Of a stretch of DNA of 39,115 nt, positions 19,052 to 26,831 are shown piece by piece. Every line of letters starts with the position of its first letter. Position 1 is the stretch's first letter. Position numbers and translations under genes: made by a program. The notes beneath the pieces are model-generated. The model made no database searches, was not told where the DNA came from, and was given only the letters and a program-made list of their open reading frames with translations. The stretch spans positions 1 to 39,115 of the forward strand of contig JAJRYG010000088.1 in assembly GCA_024275915.1 (NCBI GenBank), in the 5' to 3' direction. The DNA comes from Gammaproteobacteria bacterium (GTDB lineage: Bacteria > Pseudomonadota > Gammaproteobacteria > UBA6429 > Thiohalophilaceae).

Positions 19052-19084
19052 CCCGGACAGTGCAAGCTGTCCGGGATTTTTTTT
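19052..19084 (+). terminator. Rho-independent terminator of ccoNOQP
   Basis: CCCGGACAG (19052-19060), loop TGCAAG and CTGTCCGGG (19067-19075) form a perfect 9-bp stem followed by a run of eight T residues. It begins 26 bases after the ccoP stop. The following 290 bases before ccoG hold no recognised gene and no convincing Fnr box. Confidence 0.95.
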
Positions 19085-19375
19085 CTTGCCACCTGCAGAT
19101 TTCTACAGCTGCCATCTGTGACACAAGGCCACACTCTGGCAGGTATCGCACCCGACATGGACAGAGGTTATCATTGGCAAGTCAGCAAGCCTGTTCTTCA
19201 GATCAGGGCAAGATCATACTGCCTGATATACAGTTGCTCGATGTTCAGACGCCGTGAAGACTTCCCTGCGGCAGACACTGAATATCAAGCACTTGCACCG
19301 GATGCGAGGTGAATATGCGTTTGCCCTGAATTCTTACGCTGCAGGACTGATTCAGGACATGTTATTTTATCGAAA

Positions 19376-20809
19376 ATGCGGGATCCCGAAGTTATGAATG
19401 GCAAAACGGCGGACAAGCAAAAGGCCAAGAGCAAGGCGGATGCTTCCTCGGAAGAAATCTACGCCAAACACAAAAAGATCTATCCTCGTCAGGTCAGTGG
19501 CCTGTTTGCCAGTCTGCGCGTTCTCGGGGTGCTGGTCCTTCTCGGTGCCTACTACCTGATCCCCTGGCTGCGCTGGGATGGCCAGCAGTCCGTACTGTTC
19601 GATCTGCCGGCACGCAAGTTCCATATCTTTGGTCTCACCTTCTGGCCTCAGGATTTCTTCTATCTGGCTCTGTTGCTGATCATCGCCGCCCTTGTGCTGT
19701 TTTTCGTCACTGCACTGGCCGGGCGCCTGTGGTGTGGCTATGCCTGCCCGCAAACGGTCTGGACCGAGGTGTTCCTCTGGATCGAACGGCGCATCGAGGG
19801 TAGCCGCAACGCCCAGATAAAGCGCGACAAGAGCGAGATGAACAGCCAGAAGTTTCGGGTCAAGTTCCTCAAGCACGCCATCTGGCTGCTGTTTTCCCTG
19901 TGGACCGGCTTTACCTTCGTCGGCTATTTCACCCCCATCACCGAACTGCTGCAGTCCTTCGTCAACCTGAGCATGGGCCCCTGGGAAACCTTCTGGGTCA
20001 TCTTCTATGGTCTGGCCACCTATGGCAATGCCGGCTTCCTGCGTGAGCAGGTCTGCATCTACATGTGCCCTTATGCGCGCTTTCAGAGCGCCATGTTCGA
20101 TCGCAATACCCTGATCATCTCCTACGATGAATCACGCGGTGAACCCCGGGGATCGCGCCGGAAAAATACCGATCCCCAAGCTGCCGGGCTTGGTGACTGC
20201 ATCGACTGCACCCTGTGTGTGCAAGTCTGCCCCACCGGCATCGATATTCGTGATGGCCTGCAATACCAGTGCATCGGCTGTGCCGCCTGCATCGATGTGT
20301 GCAACGATGTCATGGACAAGATGGGCTATGAACATGGCCTGATCCGCTATACCACCGAAAACGCCCTGGAAGGCAAACCGGTGAGCATTTTTCGTCCCCG
20401 GGTTCTGGTATATGGTGGTCTGTTACTGGTCATTACCTTCGCCCTGTTCTACAGCATGATCACCCGCACCCCGCTTGAACTCGATGTCATTCGGGATCGC
20501 AATGCCCTGTACCGGGAAACCAGCGAGGGGCTGGTGGAAAACATCTACACCCTCAAGCTCATCAACATGGATACCCGGCCCCATGTCTTTCACCTGAGCG
20601 TCGAAGGCATCGAGGGTATGCTGATAGTGACCAGGAAACGGGATCTGCAGGTCAAAAGCGGTGAGGTCGTCGAACTTCCGGTACGGGTACAGGTCGATCC
20701 TGTTAACCTGAAACGAGCCAGCAATGAAATCCAATTCCACCTGCAGGCTACCGATGAACCTGAACTGCAGACCGTGGAAACGGCACGGTTTATCGGACCG
20801 GTCAGTTAG
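19376..20809 (+). CDS. ccoG: cbb3 oxidase accessory protein CcoG (RdxA/FixG)
   Basis: CcoG is a membrane iron-sulfur protein that reduces Cu(II) for cbb3 oxidase assembly. The 477-residue protein has membrane helices near 48-70, 95-116, 165-190 and 205-225. A conserved WCGYACPQTVWTE motif lies in the first half. Two 4Fe-4S ferredoxin motifs begin at C275 (CIDCTLCVQVCPTG and CIGCAACIDVC). A last helix and a periplasmic Ig-like FixG domain follow. An in-frame ATG at 19394 is a possible alternative start. Its TAG stop is part of the first copy of the dispersed repeat. Confidence 0.95.
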   Translation: MRDPEVMNGKTADKQKAKSKADASSEEIYAKHKKIYPRQVSGLFASLRVLGVLVLLGAYYLIPWLRWDGQQSVLFDLPARKFHIFGLTFWPQDFFYLALLLIIAALVLFFVTALAGRLWCGYACPQTVWTEVFLWIERRIEGSRNAQIKRDKSEMNSQKFRVKFLKHAIWLLFSLWTGFTFVGYFTPITELLQSFVNLSMGPWETFWVIFYGLATYGNAGFLREQVCIYMCPYARFQSAMFDRNTLIISYDESRGEPRGSRRKNTDPQAAGLGDCIDCTLCVQVCPTGIDIRDGLQYQCIGCAACIDVCNDVMDKMGYEHGLIRYTTENALEGKPVSIFRPRVLVYGGLLLVITFALFYSMITRTPLELDVIRDRNALYRETSEGLVENIYTLKLINMDTRPHVFHLSVEGIEGMLIVTRKRDLQVKSGEVVELPVRVQVDPVNLKRASNEIQFHLQATDEPELQTVETARFIGPVS

Positions 20810-20855
20810 CAGGCTGTTGAAAGCACCCTTCCGTGGACTTTGCAACAGCCTGTCA
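20806..20855. repeat. Dispersed hairpin repeat, copy A (short)
   Basis: CAGGCTGTTG (20810-20819) and CAACAGCCTG (20843-20852) form a perfect 10-bp inverted pair. The roughly 23 bases between them include CTTCCGTGGACTTT, resembling the CTCCCTGGACTTT part of longer copies. It starts at the ccoG TAG stop codon. It looks like the end hairpin of the family without the middle, by deletion or as an independent small form. Confidence 0.7.
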
Positions 20856-20963
20856 GACAGAACCCTTGGACGGGTTACAAAGGATGAGTGAAAAACCGGC
20901 CTGAACTTTTCATCAACACCGTGACAAGCATTAACCAAATTGCAACATCAAGCAGGATACAAC

Positions 20964-21512
20964 ATGAGCCAACAGGACAACGATCCCCTCGACACGCATC
21001 ACTCGTCACTCGTCACTGGCAGCCCCGAAGGTGCTGCCTGGTATCGGCAGTTCTGGCCGTGGTTTCTGATCAGCTTTCCGGCTGCGGCCGTGTTTGGTGG
21101 CATTGCCACCATCATCCTTGCCGTGGTTTCCGATGACGGGCTGGTCGAGGATGACTATTACAAGACCGGCTTGGCCATCAACAAGACCCTGGAGCGAGAG
21201 GAAGCAGCCCGTGAACTACAGTTACAGGCCGAGGCCATACTGTCTGCAGAACAGGGACGGCTGGTATTGAGCCTGCAAGGCCAGGACCGGGACAGCACCC
21301 GTCTGATCCTGAAAATGATCCATCCCACCATCATGAATGAGGACATTACCATTCCATTGCTCAAACAGGCCGATGGCCGTTTCAGCGGCCTGCTGCATTC
21401 TTCACCCCGCTCCGGTAACTGGAATCTGCTGCTGACCCCGGAAAACAACCACTGGCGCCTGGCCGGACGCATCAGTCTGCCAAAAGACCGGAGCTGGAAG
21501 CTGACACCCTGA
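20964..21512 (+). CDS. ccoH: FixH/CcoH family cbb3 assembly protein
   Basis: FixH is a single-pass membrane protein needed for stable cbb3 oxidase assembly. Taken from the ATG at 20964, the product has 182 residues. A membrane helix follows WYRQFWPWFLISFPAAAV, then the family signature VEDDYYKTGLAINKTLERE and a periplasmic domain ending NHWRLAGRI. The frame also opens at a TTG at 20940. The first 25 residues are an extra tail encoded by a small tandem of ACTCGTC. It follows ccoG as usual, but ccoI and ccoS do not come next. Confidence 0.88.
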   Translation: MSQQDNDPLDTHHSSLVTGSPEGAAWYRQFWPWFLISFPAAAVFGGIATIILAVVSDDGLVEDDYYKTGLAINKTLEREEAARELQLQAEAILSAEQGRLVLSLQGQDRDSTRLILKMIHPTIMNEDITIPLLKQADGRFSGLLHSSPRSGNWNLLLTPENNHWRLAGRISLPKDRSWKLTP

Positions 21513-21585
21513 ATTTTTCTTGCTATAACTTCCCTTGGTTTATCAATAAATAATACAAATATAAAAATCATGGGGAAAAACCGGC

Positions 21586-21861
21586 ATGGAAACTATCGAT
21601 ACCCATCCTGCCCGCCAGGACATTCCAACTGTACAGAAGGTCATTGCCGTCCTGTGGCCCTCGTTTGTGACTTCAGGCGTGGCGACCGTACTGCTGTTCA
21701 GTGCCTTCGATCCGCAGGTCGTCATGCTTGCAAGTGGTTACGAAAATGTCAGCCGCACGGGCGCTTACAGTGGCGGATTTTTTCTGCTCTGGCTGCTGAC
21801 TTCGACAACTTGCAGTCTGACCTGTTATTTCCAGCGGCCCTGCCACGCCAGGGAAACCTGA
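21586..21861 (+). CDS. Small two-helix membrane protein of unknown function
   Basis: The 91-residue product has two hydrophobic segments, one in VIAVLWPSFVTSGVATVLLF and one in GGFFLLWLLTSTTCSLTCYF. The pattern WPSF...GVAT...FDP then YSGGFF.LW resembles conserved hypothetical proteins I recall from other gammaproteobacteria, but I cannot name a family. It directly follows fixH in the same direction, where ccoI would be expected, so a link with cbb3 assembly or membrane redox is possible. Two cysteines lie in the second helix region. Confidence 0.7.
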   Translation: METIDTHPARQDIPTVQKVIAVLWPSFVTSGVATVLLFSAFDPQVVMLASGYENVSRTGAYSGGFFLLWLLTSTTCSLTCYFQRPCHARET

Positions 21862-21957
21862 CTGACCGCCGTTTGAGCTGAGGCCTGTTTCACAGTTCGG
21901 TTCAAGAAGACCTGTCAGGTCTCGACAAACGCCTGATGCTTGCGCAGACTCGTGCTC

Positions 21958-22683
21958 ATGAGGTTCTTTTCACACAAACGGCGTCGCCAGCCCTCTTTGA
22001 CAGGCCGGCTAGTGCGCTGGAGCTTCCGATTGCTGTTGCTCGTCATTGCCATCGACACGCTCTACCTCGTCCACATTTGGCCCGACTGGCGGATCTTCAC
22101 CGAGGGTGACATAAAACAATCGCGATTCATCACCGACTACCTGCAACGCACAAAAGCCAACCCGCATCTGCCGCCCCTGCGCTGGCAGCCCGTTTCCATG
22201 CAACAGATCCCCAGTCATCTGCAACGCGCCGTGATCATCGCCGAAGATGCCCGATTCTATTCTCACCGGGGTATCGATTTCGTTGCCCTGCAGGATGCCA
22301 TGAACACCAATATCAGGAAGGGCCGGATCAAATACGGTGCCAGCACCCTCTCCCAGCAAACTGTAAAAAACATGTTTCTCACCGCTTCCCGGGATCCCCT
22401 GCGAAAATGGCACGAACTGGTACTGACCCTGGCCATGGAAACCCGGCTCAGTAAACGGCGCATACTCCAGACCTACCTGAATATCGCTGAATTCGGCCAG
22501 GGCATTTACGGTGTTGAAGCGGCCTCTCGCCATTACTGGGGAATTCCGGCAAGCCGCCTTGCTCCCTGGCAATCCCTGCAACTCGCGGCAAGCCTGCCCA
22601 GCCCGGTCAAACACAACCCGGCCAGCGGTACACGGGTTTTCTGGCAGCGTGTAAGGCGCATCAGGCGCTGGTACAACCGCTAG
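21958..22683 (+). CDS. mtgA: Monofunctional peptidoglycan glycosyltransferase MtgA
   Basis: MtgA is a GT51 enzyme that polymerises lipid II into glycan strands at the inner membrane. Starting at the ATG at 21958 (MRFFSHKRRRQ), it has 241 residues, a basic N-terminus and one membrane helix. The GT51 motifs follow: IIAEDARFYSHRGID with the catalytic Glu, GASTLSQQTVKNMFL, KRRILQTYLNIAEFGQGIYG and AASRHYWG. No transpeptidase domain is present. The frame is open from a TTG at 21940, but the ATG fits better. Confidence 0.93.
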   Translation: MRFFSHKRRRQPSLTGRLVRWSFRLLLLVIAIDTLYLVHIWPDWRIFTEGDIKQSRFITDYLQRTKANPHLPPLRWQPVSMQQIPSHLQRAVIIAEDARFYSHRGIDFVALQDAMNTNIRKGRIKYGASTLSQQTVKNMFLTASRDPLRKWHELVLTLAMETRLSKRRILQTYLNIAEFGQGIYGVEAASRHYWGIPASRLAPWQSLQLAASLPSPVKHNPASGTRVFWQRVRRIRRWYNR

Positions 22684-22793
22684 AAACAAGTGGAAAGAGA
22701 CAAGACGGCACGACGAATGAAAAAGAAGATGGGCAAATGCAGATATGCCAATGTACTGCTGGCATCAACTTCTTGTCCCCATCATGTTAATCT

Positions 22794-23288
22794 ATGCAAA
22801 TGAATATTTTTCGCCTCCTGCCCATTGTCATGCTGCTGTTGCTGGCGGCCTGCAGCAAAGCCCCTACTCTCACCATCCCCGAGGACAAACAGTTGCTGAT
22901 TGGTGTCTGGGAATACCACGGCAGTGATCCCGACAGGGGGATCAGCCGTAACGAAATGCTGCTTGCATTCCATCCTGACAGTACCGTCAGCTACAAGCAC
23001 TGCATTGATCGCAACAATGGTTACAGCTACATCACCCTGCCAAAAGCCCGCATCATCGAACTCGACAACAACCGGATCGTCATCAGCATGGATTTCTTGT
23101 TCAGCGACCTGGAAAGGAAGCTCGAGATCCAAAGCTGGCCATTTCGGAAAGACGATCACTGGCACATGAACATTAATGGCCTGTTGCTGAAAAAACTCAA
23201 TCAAGGCGAAAAAAGCACGCATGGGCAATGGCGCTGCGACAAGGAACAGGTACTGCCAGACAACGATAAACAGGACATCCGTTTCTAG
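22794..23288 (+). CDS. Putative lipoprotein, unknown function
   Basis: The 164-residue product has a lipoprotein signal (LLPIVMLLLLAACSK) with the lipidated Cys in LAAC. The mature part reads LLIGVWEYHG and LLAFHPDSTVSYKHC, which resembles the start of small lipocalin-like domains that begin with a Gly-x-Trp, but I cannot place it in a named family. The ATG at 22794 is followed by another two codons later; either may be used. It lies just before a second unknown lipoprotein, eight bases away, so the two are probably co-expressed. Confidence 0.7.
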   Translation: MQMNIFRLLPIVMLLLLAACSKAPTLTIPEDKQLLIGVWEYHGSDPDRGISRNEMLLAFHPDSTVSYKHCIDRNNGYSYITLPKARIIELDNNRIVISMDFLFSDLERKLEIQSWPFRKDDHWHMNINGLLLKKLNQGEKSTHGQWRCDKEQVLPDNDKQDIRF

Positions 23289-23295
23289 CCTTGCC

Positions 23296-23967
23296 ATGAT
23301 CCCCCTGTTGCCACGCCTCAGCCTCGCACTCATCCCCCTGTTGCTCTCAGCCTGCATGCACCTGCCGGCACCCAACCTGCCTGACGACTGGCATGTTTCG
23401 GCATCCACGGTCGAAGCCATGGAAAACCGTCCTGATGCACACCTGCAGATTCTCATCATGTCCGGAACAGCAGGCTGCAACCACACCGCACTGCGGGTGG
23501 TCAGCGATGACCAGCACGTCGCCTTCTGGGATCCTGGCGGTGCATTTGCAGAAGACCGTGTCGATGATACCCGGCAACGGGACTTGCTCTTTCCTCCACC
23601 GAGCCTGCAGGAGTACCTGGAGTACCGCTGGGACGGCGCCATCGATGCCACCATCGAGGTTTTCGAATGGGATCTGTCCGCCAGGCGCGCCGCTCAGCTC
23701 CATGATCGGCTCATGCAGGGCAGCCAGCAACCGCAAAAGGAGCCAGGCTTCGACACTGCAACTTCGGAGTTCTTCTGCAGTATTGCCACAAGCCGCTTCC
23801 TGCACGACTATGCCAGCGACATCGTCGAGGTACCCGAAGGCGTGTTCTTTCCACACAAGTTGTCCAGAGTCCTCTATGCCCAGCATCCGGATCGGGTCTG
23901 GTTCTTCCGTGACCGCAACCCACCCTTGATCTACACACCTCAGCCGATCTATTCTGCCAGACAGTAA
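23296..23967 (+). CDS. Putative lipoprotein with conserved-looking WDPGG motif, unknown function
   Basis: From the ATG at 23296 the product has 223 residues and a lipoprotein signal (LALIPLLLSACMH). The frame opens 75 bases earlier, inside the previous gene. The mature part contains SGTAGCNHTALRV, then HVAFWDPGGAF, and later SEFFCSIATSRFL. The Cys-His cluster followed by a Trp-Asp-Pro-Gly-Gly turn and a later Cys hints at a papain-like or NlpC-like fold, but this is only an impression. It sits between another lipoprotein and a decayed membrane-protein gene. Confidence 0.7.
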   Translation: MIPLLPRLSLALIPLLLSACMHLPAPNLPDDWHVSASTVEAMENRPDAHLQILIMSGTAGCNHTALRVVSDDQHVAFWDPGGAFAEDRVDDTRQRDLLFPPPSLQEYLEYRWDGAIDATIEVFEWDLSARRAAQLHDRLMQGSQQPQKEPGFDTATSEFFCSIATSRFLHDYASDIVEVPEGVFFPHKLSRVLYAQHPDRVWFFRDRNPPLIYTPQPIYSARQ

Positions 23968-23996
23968 ACACATCAAAAAAAACAGGGAAACAAATC

Positions 23997-25670
23997 ATGT
24001 CAGGGAAGAACGGTTTGCAAGCCACGCCCGCACAGAACCTGCTGGCGGTTATTCTCATGCTGCTGGCGGCACTGGCTGGCCGGATCTGGTTCGACAACCA
24101 GGCCAGCAATATTCCAGGTGTCAGCCTGTTGAGCAGCAAGGATGGCCTGTTGCTGGCCGAGATCAAATAAAGCCTCTACCTCATGGATTCCCGGGGGGCC
24201 CTTCTCGAACACATTCCCCTCACCGAATTCGGCATCGATGGTGAAATCATCGATCTGCAGGTACTCGGCCGCGACGAGGTCCTGCTGGGTGACTGGGACG
24301 GCCACCGCATCCTGCGTTGTGTTCTCGACAAGCGTGACTGTCAGCCGGTGAAACTCGATGCTGCCGTTCGACCTCGGGGGTCTTCAAGTTTCATCTCGAT
24401 CATGCCAGCAAACACCTGTTCCTTGCCGACAATGTCCAGCAGATCCTGCCGCTGGTCAACCCCGAGGACGGCAGCTCAATCCCCCTGTCCAGGCCGAACC
24501 AGTTCCGTTATCCCAGTGAGGTGAAACTGCTCGATGACAGTCACCTGCAAATCACCAATACCAACCATCAACGGCTGCTGCTGTTCGATTTCGATTACAG
24601 CCGACTGGGCAAACCTGTACTGGAGATAAAGGCCCCCGGCAAGATCAACCCACTGCCCATTTCCGCCACACGCCTGCAAGATGGTCGCTGGGCCATACTG
24701 TTTTCCACTGTCATGCTTGCTGATGCAAAATTGATGCTGTTCAACGAGCAGGGCGCTTATGAGAAAACCATCGCCATCAGCGGAGCCGTAGATCTGCGTA
24801 CACTGATCGCCTTCAATGGTGAACTGCTGGTGGGTGACGTGGAAAACCTGCGCCTCTTCCGTCTCGATCCTGACAGTGAAACGGTCGGCGAGTTTGCCGA
24901 CACCTCACTGCAGGAGCGGCTCGCCGAACTGCGCAAGAAAAAACATAGCTTTTCGCGCCTGGCCGATCTCATGCTGGGAGTGTTGATCCTGATCGTGATT
25001 CTGGCTTTCATGCTGGCCTTTGCCGTCAGCGGCAACCAGCGGCGTTCGCAACGGCAACAGCAAAACCGGCCCCTGCGCATCATCTGGCAACCTGCCCACC
25101 ACTTTACTACCGTAGTCTGGGTCTGCACCGACAAAACGGCCTTTGCCGGAATGAAACGCATGCTGATGGTTGCTGCCGGCCTGATTGTTTTCTTGGATGT
25201 CATGCTGCTCGTGCTGCTATACCAGTCAGGTACAAAGCCGGAATCACAGCTCCTGCTCTGGCAAGGTGTGGGGCTTTCCGGCCTGTTCCTGCTCATTTCG
25301 CTCCTGACTTACCTGTATTTCCAGCACCTGAGAAAATACCAGATTGGCTCCGATGGAAGATATCTGTACTTCAAGAACCCTCGAAACCAGGTTCTGCAGA
25401 TCCAGCCTGAACAGGTGGTCTACAACCCTCACCAGCTGTCCTACGGGCCCTATACCCTGCTGCTCTACAACCCACAAAACAATATCTGGTTCTACCCTCA
25501 ACAGCGTTTTGAAGACTTTATCCTCCCCTTGCTGGAACAGGGCAGACGTCTGAGCCTGAACAAAATGATGATTTACCTGCTATATCACCGCAATCAGGTA
25601 CAGCTGTTCAGCCTGCTCCTGCTTGCTCCTGCTTGTTGTGATGCTCGTCGGCATCACCCTTGCCATATAG
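23997..25670 (+). pseudogene. Decayed membrane protein with predicted propeller-like periplasmic domain
   Basis: A single gene of about 555 codons can be rebuilt from ATG 23997. Its N-terminal membrane helix (LLAVILMLLAALAG) is followed by TAA at 24168-24170 in AEIK*SLYLMDSRG. The same frame runs to about 24370, where a shift in a run of G residues moves reading to the frame of GVFKFHLDHASKHLFL. The middle looks like repeated beta-strands (for example VLLGDWDGHRILR, LLLFDFDYSRLG). Three or four membrane helices follow. A 10-base tandem duplication (GCTCCTGCTT) near 25617-25640 shifts the end; without it the gene would close as LLLLVVMLVGITLAI at TAG 25668-25670. I do not recognise the family. 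Three independent lesions indicate true decay. Confidence 0.75.
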
Positions 25671-25700
25671 CTGCTTCATGTCTTCTTTGCGTCACATGTC

Positions 25701-25734
25701 ATTACTCGACTTCCAGGCCGGAGGGTCGAGTAAT
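25701..25734. repeat. Perfect 10-bp stem-loop after the decayed gene
   Basis: ATTACTCGAC (25701-25710) and GTCGAGTAAT (25725-25734) are exact inverted repeats around a 14-base loop. The stem begins 30 bases after the original stop of the decayed membrane-protein gene. There is no T run, so it may be a rho-type 3' end hairpin or a repeat remnant. Confidence 0.5.
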
Positions 25735-25773
25735 CAATCTGCCTGTCAGGGCATCCAGCCTTACTTCCTTAAA

Positions 25774-26130
25774 CTATTCCTCTGCTTCGTACTGCCATGA
25801 CGAGATTGATCGATTATCCCGCATCTGCAATACCAGATACCCTTCCATTTCTTCCTCTATATCAGCGCTTCTGTTTTCATTGATCCATTTTACAACAGCA
25901 TGGATATCCAGCAGATTAGCAAACTATTCAGGAAGGCCAAGGTTTTCTTTCAGGCCATGTTCCTCACATTCATCAAAGGTACGCATGGTTCTTTCCCTGT
26001 CTTCAACAAAGACCTGTTTAAACGAATTGTTCAACGATACGACAAAAGAGCTTCGCCAGCACATTTTGCGCTGAGGAAAGTCCTCTGTATGCTCATAGCG
26101 AACATCGATCGTCTCTACCTCAGCATCGTC
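25774..26130 (-). pseudogene. Broken minus-strand gene, unknown
   Basis: One minus-strand frame reads protein-like sequence through this stretch: VRYEHTEDFPQRKMCWRSSF, MRTFDECEEHGL and, after an in-frame TAG at 25924-25926, AVVKWINENRSADIEEEMEG and finally SSWQYEAEE with a TAG stop at 25774-25776. The composition after the internal stop (acidic, with Trp and Tyr) looks genuine. The 5' end runs into the transposase remnant, so the gene was probably truncated by that insertion. No family is recognised. Confidence 0.4.
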
Positions 26131-26132
26131 AT

Positions 26133-26345
26133 GCTTCCTGGGAACGTGGACTGAATGAAAATACCAATGGCCTCATCCGGCAGTATTTTCCAAAAAACCG
26201 TGATCTGACCACCGTCACCCAACATGAAATTGAACAGGCCATGGATAAACTCAACCACCGTCCGAGAAAATCGTTGGGCTATCGGACACCCTATGAAGTC
26301 TTTTTCAACACCAGGACTTCGTTAACTGTTGCACTTCAAAGTTGA
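26133..26345 (+). mobile_element. IS30-family transposase, C-terminal remnant
   Basis: The frame reads ASWERGLNENTNGLIRQYFP, then KPHRPRK-like HRPRKSLGYRTPYEVFF and a stop at 26343-26345. The WERG.NENTNGLIRQYFP and NxRPRK.LGY.TP.EVF strings are diagnostic for the last part of IS30-family transposases, including the catalytic Glu. Upstream the frame degrades and no N-terminal half is present. The typical IS30 end sequence GTTGCACTTCAAAGTTGAAT overlaps the stop. It is not mobile by itself. Confidence 0.85.
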
Positions 26346-26428
26346 ATCCGCGTGACAAAATTGAAACGAAGTCTGGTGAATTTGCCAACCTCGGGATGAG
26401 CAGATTCTCTGGGTTCGACATCAGGCAT
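26336..26428 (-). pseudogene. 5' stub of a truncated gene
   Basis: A strong ribosome binding site (AAGGAGGG) lies three bases before an ATG at 26426-26428. MPDVEPRESAHPEVGKFTR follows, and the frame then runs into the IS30 end and stops after 30 codons. The good initiation site followed at once by IS sequence suggests a gene cut by the IS30 insertion. The remaining part is not seen in the window. Too short to identify. Confidence 0.4.
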
Positions 26429-26630
26429 GTTCCCTCCTTAGCTTGTCGACGATTCTGGCCATGACCGGGACAAACGATAACAAAACCTCATACACCGTGA
26501 ACCAGGCACCCTGAGTCGAGGCAGGCTGCGCAGGGAATGGCAGCAAGCATCAGAGGGCTGTCTGAACCAGCATCCACAGGGTTGCACGGTTTGACGGTAA
26601 ATGGTCCTGCCAGCGTCAATCCGCCTTGCG

Positions 26631-26800
26631 GCTAACAGGATGTTGAAAAAAAACTTCCCTGGTCTTTTTCAACCCGGGAACAGCAAACGCAGTTTGCCGT
26701 TCCCTTACATTTTCAACGACTTGTGGTCATTGAAAATGGCAGTGCGTCCCTGCACTGCACACAGGCTGCCGAATAACAGTGTTTTTCAACCGCCTGTCAG
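26631..26800. repeat. Dispersed hairpin repeat, copy B
   Basis: This roughly 170-base copy starts GCTAACAGGATGTTGAAAAA and ends TTTTTCAACCGCCTGTCAG. It is similar over its whole length to the reverse complement of copy C. Stem-loops in order: GTTGAAAAA / TTTTTCAAC; GGGAAC / GTTCCC with an inner GCAAAC / GTTTGC; CATTTTCAA / TTGAAAATG; and GCAGTGC / GCACTGC at 26739-26758. The last keeps pairing where copy C has GCGGTGC / GCACCGC. It lies between the insertion scar and the 3' end of the DUF6165 gene. Confidence 0.85.
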
Positions 26801-26831
26801 GGACTGGCATTGAGCCCCGCGGACACAGAAA

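Larger units (their letters stand above)
25671..26630. other. Insertion scar with gene remnants
   Basis: About 960 bases without an intact gene. It holds the stem-loop at 25701, a broken minus-strand gene, the end of an IS30-family transposase and a short 5' stub of another gene. From 26430 to 26630 I see nothing recognisable. Confidence 0.6.

Noticed and set aside
1550-24170. Alternative genetic code in which TAA is read as an amino acid, suggested by in-frame TAA codons in the flavoprotein, gltS and the 24-kb gene.
   Set aside because: Several intact genes end normally in TAA (for example ccoN, ccoO, ccoQ, rpmE and malic enzyme). The affected gltS and 24-kb genes also contain frameshifts, so ordinary decay explains them.
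22794-25670. Toxin-antitoxin or phage-defence module.
   Set aside because: No nuclease, kinase, NTPase or antitoxin motifs were seen; both small genes carry lipoprotein signals and the third is a membrane protein in decay.
24521-26074. A 517-residue open frame treated as one complete protein.
   Set aside because: Its GTG start is in the middle of a conserved stretch, upstream sequence continues in the same frame, and its last 135 or so residues follow a 10-base duplication that shifts reading out of the natural end.
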